Positions 22,078-35,100 of a stretch of DNA of 64,000 nucleotides are shown here, one piece after another. The position numbers and the translations under genes are program-made. The DNA comes from Glandiceps talaboti (Eukaryota; Hemichordata; Enteropneusta; Spengelidae): assembly GCF_964340395.1 (NCBI RefSeq), contig NC_135552.1, positions 8,707,994 through 8,771,993 of the forward strand. The letters run 5' to 3'. Positions within the stretch are counted from its first letter, which is position 1; every line of letters begins with the position of its first letter. Under the pieces are notes generated by a model. That model was not told where the DNA came from. It made no database searches and worked only from the letters and a program-made list of their open reading frames with translations.

Positions 22078-25000
22078 CAATTGCTAGTTGAAATGAAATA
22101 ATTTATTTTCCACTACGAGTCAAAAAAGCCAACTAAACCAGAAAGGAGCCAAACATTCATCAGCTTGGTACTGAGATCAAATCAATTACATGCAGTTCAA
22201 TTCTAATGATATCAAGATCAACAACATATTAGCTTTTGACCTGTTCTGGTTGATGGTCTTATCATCTGGACAGTAAATGCCATAGTCACAGCTAAATAAA
22301 AAAAAACAAAGTTACAGACTGTGCACCTATAGTATATCTAGTCAACATATCAACATACCCTTGTCTTCACCATCTGCATACGTTGGTCTCTGATATGCTC
22401 CAGTGTTGCTGCAATGTCAATCTCTTTGGCACCCTTTGTCATACGATTTAATACCATGTCAGTCAAGCAGTAAGTACCAGTACGGCCACATCCATCACTA
22501 CGGAAATACAACAATATTCAAAATCAGCCATTTTTCTAATTGAGATGGCAGTCCATACAGCTCTGTTATGACATTAGGGTCACCCTATTTTTAAAAATGT
22601 TTCTCATTACTTTTTCATAGCCACTAGAGGTCGGTTCGGTCTGCCTACTTGAATAACTTCCATCATGAAAGAAATGCTTGCTTCATGAACAAGTGTTGTT
22701 GCTGACATCATGACTGTAGATGATGTTGACAGTCCAGACAGTTGCTTATTTTTACCAGAGAGGGTGCTGTTCAACAAAATATTAAGGGTGGGCGAAAATA
22801 TTTTTCTTCTTCTTATTTTGATGTCGAAGCTGAAAATTTAGGTCAGTTGGGTAATGAGAAACAGAAAATAAAATGGAGTCACCCTTACCTTGGCTTGATA
22901 TATATAACAGATCTGTATCACATTACATACACATTCATGCAGAAATGTTTCACTCTTACATTGATGCCACGGAGGACATCTCTCAGATTAAAGATTTCTG
23001 ATAATTGTGACATCCTCTACAGAATCCTATTATTAGATGACAGGACATACAATCCATCTTTAGAAAACCCTTCCGAGTTTAATCTCATCACACACACAGA
23101 TATATACTGATACACTGTACAACAAAAGCCATTCAACATTTTGGTGGCTGGTTTTTTTTCACTTTCATCTTCTTTTAACGGAGATCTCGAGAGTTTATTG
23201 CTTTATTTGAGGCAATGAATCTAGGTTTATCTTGTCCTTGTGATGTTGACCTTAGCTTCTTTTATGGCTATACAATTCAATTTGCTGTAATATTCCGTTC
23301 CCACTGAGTTTTGATATAATTACTGTCTCTGACATGGTCTATTGGTGGCAGTGTGATACTAGTAGTACGTAAATAATACAGTATTCATAACTGGTATCTC
23401 TCAATTATTTCAAAAATAACTTAACACCTGCAAATATTACTTTTTGCTATATCATATAACAAACACATTACATGTATTCTGCATTTCTTTTTGTTATTCA
23501 TTCTTATATTAGTAGGTATTCTAATAGTGTTCATATGTTTGGTAGATTTGATGGTTTCAAGTGGTGTGATATAAATTTACTAGAAGTGTTTCCATGCCTT
23601 CTGTGGATTTGGTGGTTTCAAATTACGTGACATAAATTTTGTAAAATAATTTTGAATCAAATACAATATTTCTGTACTATTACTATATGTAAGGGCATGT
23701 TATATATAAACATTACACCGATACTAAAGGAGCTACACTAGTTGCTAGGTACAATACAGAATTGATTACAATGTTCTCCTGACCACCAATAAAATATTGC
23801 ATGGTCTTTCATCACCATACTTATCAGACACTATTCGTGAGAAGCCTAATCTCTACACACTTTGGTCATCGGACAAATATTTACTGTTTGAACCCAATTA
23901 TAGGCTTAATTCCTTTGGTGGCCATGCTTTCTCACATGCCTCACTATGTCTTTGGAACAAATTGCCACGGGAGCTTTGACAGACACCCACAGTCAATGCC
24001 TTATTTGCGAAAGTTTTCAATATTTAACTGTACAGCACCTTTGAACTTTATTTTGTATTGGATACATGAACTCTATAAATTTTCTGATCGATTTATTGAT
24101 TAATTGACTGACTGATTGATTGATTGATTGATTGATTGATATATCATGCCTCATCATCTCTAGTTCAACATTTTTGTTTGTATCATCAGGTATCAGTAAA
24201 ATCAGACCACATCAGGTATCAGTAAAATCAGACCACCTTGCAAACTCCCTATAAATAGCTTCATGATTTGTGACTGTCGTTGTACAGGTTTTTACGCTGG
24301 TATATCTCCTGTAACTTTTATTACATTTGATATCACTCTGGGGAGCCATTATTGTAGCATGTCCAGGAAGCTCTAATATGAGTTCATCTTTCACCTTCAC
24401 TTACATGTCACTGGCTACGACCATCAAATTATGCTACACTTTTTACAGCAAACTGTCTCCAAAAAAAAAAAATATAAGCAGATGAGAGTTGTCTCTTTAA
24501 TAGCACAGAAACGATTTGTGTCAGAAACCAGACACAGTTATGTTTTGATCGATGAGTAATATTTCCAAAATTGTGGAATTTTGACAGTGTGTTTGAGTTG
24601 CCTTGACAGTAAGCTTTAATGGTCTATTGCCCCTTTCTGACCTCAAATCTGGAGCCTTAATTCACATCAGTGACTATAAAACCATTGCAATCAGGCCATC
24701 CACGAATTACTAGACATTTGGTCTGCTTTATGTGTCTCATTTGTTCACCCTGAACTCACAGTTCTACTAAATCATGTCATAGTGCAAACACACGGTAAAG
24801 ACGATAAAACTCTGAAGTCTTGTCTGAGCTGTGTGTGTCAGTGTTTCTGTACAGTTTGGTAATACGCACTGTTTTAGAAGGACTGTATTCTCATGGAGCT
24901 GGTCTGTCATTAAAGTAAAAGTATGTTACATAAATTTGGATATCGTAGCAGAGACCAGAAAGTTTCTTACCAAAGTACACTATAATTAAAGTATACTTAA

Positions 25001-28000
25001 TTGCACCAAATAAGTATGATAAAAGTATACTTGAAATATATAGAGCATAACTGGCAGACTTTCTGGTCTTCACAAATGTCTGTGCTGAGTGTGATAAAAC
25101 TGTACATGTATCGTAAAAAACATTCTGATGCGAGCCAAACATTCAGAAAGTTTGTTCAAGACACCCCCCCCTCACCACGTATATAACAGAGGGTAGGCAT
25201 TGTAGTTGTTATGGCAAATTTTTCAGGTATTTTACATCAGCAGTTCTCCATTGAAATGATCCTACCCAGTGGTATGGCAACACGACAAACTTCTGTAACA
25301 ACATTATTCATAACTTTATATAAACCTGCTTTAGTATATTTAGCAATAGTAATAATAATTTACTGTTTATAGACCATTGCACACACATGTCTCAACGGCC
25401 TGTACATAACAAATTGCAAAGTTTAAAAACATGATTCAGAGGAAAAATACATAAAAAACTGCCAAGCACAACACATCATAAAATCACAACAGTTTGATTA
25501 AATACAACAAAAGAAACAACACAGGACACATCAGAAACCCATACAAAATCAAGACACAACCACTTCAACAATAACATTGACGAAATATGAACGTTTTAAG
25601 ATTTGCCTTGAATAATTCAATTTCTCTATCAACCAAAAATCCCGTGGAAAATGATTCCACATTCCATTTCTCTGATAACAGATTATAGTAACATCCCTTT
25701 TCTTTTTATCATCTCAGTATCTTACAAGGAATTGTTTAAACTTTTATGTTTCTCCTTTGAAATTACTTACAATTAGATGTTATTCCCCAATATGTTTCTT
25801 CGTTCAAGGAAAATATGAGTGACCTAAGGGGCCTTTGTCACTATGAGTCACTAGACTAGTAGTGACATCCCTTAGGTCACAAGTATTTCCGGCTGAATGA
25901 AGACAAATATTGGAGAATAACATATTTATATCAGCGCCAGTAATGTCAAAGAAAAATTTGGGAAAGTAATGGCAATTTTGAATGTTTTGGCTCATATTTT
26001 GAACACAGCAGAACCAGCAATATAGATATTTGTCGTGACATGTGTACATGTATATACCAGAGTATATATTTCATATTTTTTTGTTCAACTTGGTTTGTGC
26101 ATGGTAAAAATGACTTTATCCAACATACATCTTTTAGATACCACTACTGAAAATAACTACAAATTTGAAAAAAACAAAAAACAAAATTTTCACGACATCA
26201 ATTTCCCTACGAGTCTTTACCAGTAATTCTGAGTACTGTAGACATTTTCACAAATTTAGTTCTTTGTCTTCATCAATAAAATAGCCTTGTATAAGATTGA
26301 TATTGGCATTGCATAATATTGCATAATATCAATAACACTAATAATAACCATAAAATATTACTACCATTTCTATGCATTCGTCCCCACAGTCTCCTTCACT
26401 CTCACTGTAAGTCTTCCTTCAGCTCTGCCCTTAAAACCTTGCCTATTTCAATCTTAACTCTCACTCACTCACTTACTTACTTCTCTCTACATCCTTCCAT
26501 GATTTCAAATTGTTTCTCTGTATCCTCTCATTTTGTTACTAGTTCTGTGTGTGTGCCTCGAGGTCTTCGGAGAACAGCCGCATTATAAATTCATTTTATT
26601 ATTATTATAATTATTATTATTGTTATTATAATAATTGGTGTAATTATCTCATCGTACATTATATCTTCAATTCATCTGGCACTATATAACGACAATTAAT
26701 TTTGCCATTTTTAAAATTAGTTAGTCCCTTGATCACAACTCTACTGAACTGTTTCTTTCTTAAACTAAAACCGACATTTTATTGTATAATTTTGACAATC
26801 AAAACTGTTCTAAACCAATCAGATTTATACTTGGAGTCTCAGAGTAATGTCATGTGACCGCTTTTAACCAATCAGATTTATATTGGGGAAAGTAGTCATG
26901 TCACTGCTCTTAACAACCAGATTTATACGGGGAAAGTTACTTGTCATGTGACAGCTCTTAACCAATCAACCAATCAGATTTATACATGGAAAGTAGTCAT
27001 TGACTGTTCTTAACCAATGACCCATTTACTTGGACATGTATATGTGCCTACTTTAAACCAATCAGCTCCCTCAAAAAGTAGTTATAGTATTAGTCTAAAC
27101 TAACGAGTGCCCTCTACAGGTGGTAAATGCTGTAAACCAATCAGCACACTGGATTATACCCGGTAGTTTTTCGGCAAACATTTTGATCACTGCCCACTTA
27201 TAACTCCTATGTTATTAGCATACTAAAGCACATTGTTCTCTAATTTCTATAACAACATGATTGGAAAGTAAATAATATGATTGAATATTGACTAGATAGG
27301 AAATCACAACGTGAAGAATGGCACCGTACAACTGATTACATGAAAGTCAAATTTTGAGACTCTTTGCAGTGATCCACGTGAACAGAGAGACAGTGACCCC
27401 TTTTATGTCTCAGTGAAAAGGTTTCCCTTCTGAAGTTCTTATAATTCATATCCAGACAAAGATTAACTTTAGATTTGATGTCTTGTTTCTATGTGATGTG
27501 TATTTTTTGAATATACACTGTGTCTTTGACTCAGCCTACTTAATACAAGAATCCGATATAATAAAATTTTACGACAAGAACAGAATACGATACATTAAAC
27601 CTCCTCTGTTAATTATTGTGTCTGATAGCTATACGCCGATCTTGATGTACACATGTGGTGTCTCCAACTGAGCCAAACATCTCTCTCTCTCTCTTTCATT
27701 TAATGTTCCTGATAATTTGCTGATGTTCTATGCCAATTCGATTTGGCCATCGGGTCTCCTTGCATAGCGCGGTACTTCAATCTCTGTTTGCTTTGTTGAT
27801 GTCTACCTACATCCTGCTTTAGTGTCATGCTGTATCAATCAATGGACAGATAAAGAACCTCCTTCAGTATGATCTGCATGTCTCCATCATTATGCAGCAC
27901 TTTTAACAACAGAGAGTGAGTGCTAGCTAGCTAGCTGTGGTTTTTTTTCCCTACGGCAGTTTCAACTACTCCTTTTTACCAAAAGTATTCTGTTTCAATC

Positions 28001-29036
28001 CTTCTTTTGCATCACTATCACTTCCCCTCTCAAGGCATGGCTGCTACAATGCCCACATTCAAATTAATCTTGTGTTTTATTTTGAGATCTCAGTGCTGGC
28101 AATATCAAACTGGTTTCACATAAAACATACAACTCATGTATATCACAACATGTTTCAATTGGTTTGATTTCCAAAGTGGTACATCTTTTCTAAGGCTCAA
28201 CGTCAACTCATATGTGTGGTACTAGTTAGATTTGGCCAAGTGAACCGTTTCAGCTACAATTTCCCTTTGTTTTAATTTCCATTTGTCTATCAGACTACCA
28301 CCTAATAAATGTGGTTGTCTATATATCATATTAGTAGTCTATGTGCAAACAGCTCATTGTCAGCCTTCCACAGTGCATTCATGTATCAAATTGAAAGATT
28401 GATGTACTAGCTGGCAAATAAGGGTAGGTTTACTTTCGCTTAAAGGCGGCCTTGTGATTGCATTTTACAGAAACTGTGCCTTTAGGGGTGAACTATTTGA
28501 TTTTGGGGATGGGAGATGGGGTAAAGGGGGTAAAGGATTTGGAGGATTTGGAGCCAACAGCAATTGTTTGTTTAACTAGCATGACAGCAAATTTTTTTCG
28601 AGAGCAACTAAACAGCAATATTTTTTTTTTTTTGCCTATCAGTAGAAGGGGTACATCAATTTATTATGCTACTGTTGCTGCATCATGTAGTTTTATGTTG
28701 TGTAGGATATAATACTGACAACACTAGTTCAGTGTCTGTTAATCAAAATATTTTATTTCTTTGATGATGGTTGTATACTAATATACATGTATTACATACA
28801 CACAACACACTCATCTACACACACACACACACACACACCTACACACATATACACACACATACATACACACACATACATACATACATACATACATACATAC
28901 ATACACACACAACACACATGTACATACATACATACATACATACATACATACACACACACATACATACATACACACACATACATACATACATACATATTAC
29001 ACACATACATACATACATACATACATACACACACAT

Positions 29037-29071
<35 letters not shown>

Positions 29072-29089
29072 TACATACATACATACATA

Positions 29090-29125
<36 letters not shown>

Positions 29126-32100
29126 TACATACATACGAATAAAGAAAAAACAAGTAAAATTGGAAAGTAGGCAGCAAGAGTTGAATAGAAGTTTGAGTGA
29201 GCCAAGTGGGGTGGGTACAGGATGGTTTTCCCCCTTTGATTTGATGGTAGTGTTTTGGTTTGTTCAGCATTTGCCAGCAGTTAGTACAAACCTTTGACAA
29301 GGTAACAGTTTAGGTGCTGTCACCATAGACATCAGCAGCAGAAACAGTTGTACCTGAGATTTGACATTTTGTAGCTAGTTTCTTCACTTGCAGCACAACA
29401 ATTTATTTTTTTAAGCTCATAGTCATACTATGGAAACAAATTTTTTTTTCTGTCTCGAGTTGGTCAGCAAATATTTTCCCCTGCTTTAAATTGGCTGGCA
29501 ACAATTTGTTTCTCTCTCAACCCCCCCCCCCCCCCGACAATGAAATGGTTTACCCTTTTACTCATCAGTCTATTCAGAAATACATAAAAAAAATATATCA
29601 CATAACATCTTTTTATGACATCAAACATTATTCCTGTGAGCTATACTTTAGCTAATGAAAGAAACTAATAATATTTGGAATTTTAGTGATGCTACATGAA
29701 AAATTGCCAAAATAAACACACAAAATATGAATATTTAAAAACATTTCACAATCACTCAAATTCAGAATATGAAATTTTAGTTGAAAATATTACTTAAGTT
29801 ATACTGGGACTAATAAAAACAATGCTGTGGAGGACTTATATGAAAACAGGCTTCAATTTAGCTTCAGGAATTAGAACCATCATAAAAGTCGGGTATGTCT
29901 ATCTCAGAATTTTATCCCTTTACCCTCACAATGCAGGTATTGTTTTTTTTAATCTCATTTGGTGGGAAAGGGAATACAAGATTTTTATCCGTATTTATAG
30001 GGCATTGTTTTGGAAAAGATTGGCAAAATATAATCACAGTGGAATAGTTATCATTGTATCTTGGTGATAAATCACAGCTTTGGGGGTGACTCTGGGCATC
30101 GCGAGTTCTCATCCATTCATTTCCTAAATGTACCTTTGAAATTATCTCCAGTTAAAGCCATATCAATCTCAATCAAAAAACTGCACTGATCTCGTCATCA
30201 TCACAAAAAGTAAGCAAAAAGTCACATCACTGAGAGGTTTTATCAGATCCTTTGAACGGCTCACAGATGTTTTATTAGCCATGCTGCGAAAAAGATTAAT
30301 GTCGAAAAAAGCGAGGATCTCAAATTGATTTATTTCGGTACTAAACAATCTTACTGGGCAAGATTGACCCGAGGAACTTTGAGATGAAATACATTGGATG
30401 ACTCAAGACGAAATAGAAATATCTTCATGAATCTCTACACTTTTTATCTTTCATCAATGGAAGTGCACATAATACGACTTTTCCTCTCCGATACAGATCA
30501 CACTATTGTGTGTATTTCATATGCAGATCAAGGCAGTACTCTGCATTTCCCTGGGCACCCAAGGGTGGTTTGTTCTTTCGATAAAGGAAACCAACCAGAA
30601 AATAAGATGTTAACAGGGCCAAAATATGGCTTCTATACATAATGATCTGATTGTGAACAGATAGGATCACATCACGTAGCAAGTGAATGAAGAATCATGG
30701 TAGACGGTAATCCCAATTCAATTTGCTATCCATCAAGCAATCCGTATCTCCTGGGGATCCGGAGAAGGGCTATTGGAAATGAAACAGCTACAGGAAATTC
30801 ACAAATGTGTGGAAGACCAACAAATAATCTCTCCAATTGTCACCCTCTTGGCCCCTCCACCTCTATTAAAATGGATTGTTAAATCCAACACCTCCATTTG
30901 TATCTATGAGGGTCATACTACTTTCCAAATTAATAGAGGTTTGCATGGGTCATGATTCTCCTAATTCGCCTGTCAATCATCTAGCAAGGACAAGATAAGC
31001 TTGTTGGTTTTTCTCAATTTACATCTTGTTTGATAATGACACATCTCTTTCAGTTGAGGAAATTATACTTTGTTGTCTTACAGTATTTCTTGTGTTTTTG
31101 AGACTATTTGGATCGTACAACAGAGATTCTATCATGCTACTCTCGTACTAATTTTAATTCCTTTATTTAATTCAGTCTTGAATATTAAACTATACTAGCT
31201 GGGCCTTGGTTTGTGATGGAATCTGACAGACGCACCTTCCAAGTTTGATACAAACACACATTTTTACCCAAATCAAACTCACTCAGAAAATGCAAAGCTT
31301 TGCAACAAATGACTTACCTGCAATGGACAACAATTGGACAAGCTCTCCCACGGAACGACTTGTTCACTTTTCTGGAAAGCAAAACACAGGAACAAATGAG
31401 TAATATATGTTTGTCGCCCAAATTAATTAATACATGTAAATTTCACTAACAGATGTGACTTGTAAGTGTATGCAAATTTCTTACAGGTGTGTCTTTTAAG
31501 TGTCTGTAAATGTCATACCAGGTGTGCTTTGTAAGTACTTATATGTAAATTTCACTTGTTTGTGCATAATGAATATGATATGCATAATTATGTCTTCTCA
31601 TCCAATCTCCAAATGACAGCAACAGGGTGTGTCCTTCTGGCTTACATGAGTAACCACTGGCACTATTTTTGGTTTCGTTTCATAATTTTTACAAACAACA
31701 GTATTAGCAATGAGTAGAAACACAACTTGAATCTCTGAATACATTTACACTAAAATTTATACTCTAACATTGGACTTCGCAAAATTACAATTCATCCTGT
31801 GAATGAATGAATGAATGAATGAATGAATGAACAAGAAAGATATGACAGTTGGCAGTATGTAAACTCACACATGACAAGAAACAGATTGAGTTATTTGACA
31901 GAATCTCAGTGACAATGTTATCATATTTGTTGTTATTTCGAGACAAAACAAGCAAACATAACCATTTGTCACTTTGTTTGTACATGTGTGTGTGTGTGCG
32001 CGTGCGTGTGTGCGTGCATGTGTGCATGATGTTTTCTGTATTCCAAAATGCAGCAAGTATCTTTAATTGGTGCAATACATGTTTCAAGACAGCAGGAATC

Positions 32101-35100
32101 TCATTTATGATGCTTTGTCCCCACAGTATCCTTCTTTTATCTGATGGAACTAAAACCCAAAGATGTGACAACACTGACCTCGTGGGATGAACATCTCTGT
32201 CATCACAGGAAGATATAGTGCAAAATGGAGATGAATGCTTGATAATTATGAGGGGCTGAACTCTGGGGATGGACTTTTTGTCGAGGAATGAATGCTGGAC
32301 TGTTATCAGAAATGAATATAGAGTGATCGCATAGCTTATGAAGCATTAGATTTCTTCCCATTGTATGAGGGCTAAAGATTGCCATTGACATTTCATCATG
32401 GGGTCATCTTGTGAGTCTTTACTACCATTTACAAGGAAAGCTGAGAATGCATCAGACAGTTCGCATCATCTGTACTCAAGAGATACAAATCACAGACATG
32501 CTCTGTTCTGGTGATTTAGGAGAAATCACAAATACTCTAGGCCGAGGGATCTGAGAGAGAATGCATGTCATTATCAAGGGTGATCTGTATTCGATAGTTT
32601 GTCGGCCTCCTGTGATAGGGCTGATGAAATACCCATTACCTGGATACCCCTCTCAGGTTAATAGCATGGAAATGAGATCAAAGCAAGACTAGCTCATATC
32701 TATCTCATATTGAGGTCTCTTACCTTGAGACTATACCGTACTAGCACACACAATTTGCATGATTGGAAATATTCCTGTTTGAAAAGTATCAGATATTGTC
32801 ATCTGTAGAAATCTCTGTGGTAAAAATAATGCAACAGGTTTTTTCTGAAGGGTTGAGATTTCATAAATTATTCCAGCTAGCCAGGTAACCGAGATTCAAC
32901 CATTGGAGATTACTCATACATGAAACGATTGAAGCTTGCATAATCTTTTATCTTTGTGAAATGGAAATCGTCAGAATAGAATTAAAATTATAGTAAATCT
33001 AGTCAATAACTACGCGTCTATTGTGTGTTTCATGCATGGCTGATTAAAACCAGGCACTTGAAGCATACACGATCTTTGCAGTATGGTTCTAGTGTTTGTG
33101 ACAATATTGATAAAAAACAACAATACTGGCTACCTTTTACTTTGCATGCAAAGATCACATTAGACCATGTGTATCCATGTTTGATAAATTTACACACTAA
33201 GCCAAGCGTAAATGTAGTATGGTTTACAATATCAGCAAGTACTCGTTTGATGTTAACAAATTGCCACGAGGAACAAAGAACCAAAGTTAGATATTGAAGA
33301 TGTTAATCTATGCAAACCAGCTATAACTAACAGGAATAATTTGCATATTACAAAACTTATCTTTTTTTTAACCTTACGTGTTATTCTTACAGAAATTTTT
33401 TTTTTATGCTGCAGCAATTACATATTCTGTAAAATTTTCCATCAGGTTCTGAAACCATTGAAGCATGCCATGTAATTATTTTCACTGTCTGGGTTTTGAT
33501 GTGATGTCGACTGAGATTGCATTGTCACTGTTAGGATGTACCGTACATTTGTGTTGTCTGCCGCCAAAGTTGGATTCATTTGTCCAATATACAAAATACA
33601 ATCTATTTGTGAATTTGTAATATTTGCAATATAGGTGAAAAAAGGTCCTGTTCAGATGCAGACAATCAAGGCTGCCAACCTTCCAATCTGTGTGGTGAGT
33701 AGGTTTAACCATAATGTGCAAATCTTTGTAGAACTTTAAATCATCTGAAAAATGGATTCTCCCAACGGAAAACTCTGGTATTTGAAAAATCATGGCGAGG
33801 ACAATTTAATAAATATGTGAAAAGGGGCATATTTTTATCCATGGAAACCTGAGCATGCTAGATCATGCAGGGGAGCTTGGATTGTTACAAACCATATACA
33901 ATCATTATGGTAAATCAAGGCAAGGAATACTGTGACAACACGCCTTGGCATTGTAACAATATATATTTCTACAAATCTAAACTGCTCAAATTAATTGAAA
34001 AATGTGGCGAAGATTACATCTTAGAGAATAGTGACAATGCCTCTGTCTGATTTTGATGATAGTATATTAATTAATTTTCACAAAAGCAATATGATGATCA
34101 GAGAGTATCTGAGATAATGGTAATATATAAATCTCACCTTTCCCTTAACGAAGCAAACACAAAGATAATGCTAATGCTAAGAAAATACCCAGGAATGTTA
34201 TCTTTGGTTTAAGTATGCATATTATCAAAGTAATATCTTTTTGGTCTTTACATGGCACATTTACAAAATGTGAAATTTCATTAATCACTTAGTTCACATT
34301 GGCTTAAAACATGTTTTGTAATCGCAGTCAGATCTATTAGCACATGTAGAGGCGCCATCCTTTGGGATTATTTTTCCTCATCACTTTGCAACAGAAGAAT
34401 GATGATGGAATCAATGATGAAAGTCTGGTGTAATATCTTAATGGAAGGTGACACAGTGTACTGTTTGAAATTGTGATACAAGTTAAATGTCATCCTGGCA
34501 TTTGAAACAGTGGAAAATCCTATCCCAAACCCATGAAACTGATTTACTATTACCGAAATATCAAGGCTATGTTGTGAAATACAGAGAGACAGCAATACAA
34601 GCAGTATAGCTGATAATAGTTACAGCCCCATGTTTCAAATGGTGAACAGAACAGTTACAGCCCCAAATGGTGAACATAACAGTCTCAACCCCATGTTTCA
34701 AATGGTGAACATAACAGTCTCAACTCCATGTTTCAAATGGTGAACATAACAGTTACAGCCCCATGTTTCAAATGGTGAACATAACAGTCTCAACCCCATG
34801 TTTCAAATGGTGAACATAACAGTCTCAACTCCATGTTTCAAATGGTGAACATAACAGTTACAGCCCCATGTTTCAAATGGTGAACATAACAGTTACAGCC
34901 CCATGTTTCAAATGGTGAACATAACAATCTCAACCCCATGTTTCAAATGGTGAACATAACAGCTACAGTCCCATCTTTCATCAAACGATGAATATAACTG
35001 TTTACAGTCACATCCCAAATCTACCAGGGTGAGGGAAACACTGCAATTTTTACCCCTTTCTCCCTTTCTGTTACCGGGGTTCCCCAACCTTGCCAAAAAC

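Larger units (their letters stand above)
22498..31317 (-). other. Largest PTPRN intron (8.8 kb)
   Basis: The intron interrupts the P-loop Ser codon. It contains two retrotransposon tails (23726-24140 and 26370-26640), a 27-bp duplication (24185-24237), a foldback element (25774-25927), a CCAAT-rich tandem array (26812-27145), a CATA/CA microsatellite (28798-29137) and a low-repeat block at about 30030-30960. ORFs inside it look non-coding. Confidence 0.8.

Noticed and set aside
21547-22101. 184-codon ORF on the + strand ending in a Ser repeat
   Set aside because: It runs antisense through the last PTPRN exon and the TCA microsatellite; no family is recognised and the - strand exon explains the conservation.
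22742-23110. 122-codon + strand ORF in the large PTPRN intron
   Set aside because: No recognised motif, no splice or promoter context, and no supporting homology; chance ORF of this size is expected in 64 kb.
28771-29300. Overlapping ORFs of 107-153 codons with His/Thr/Tyr or Cys/Val/Met repeats
   Set aside because: Translations of the CATA/CA microsatellite in several frames and both strands.
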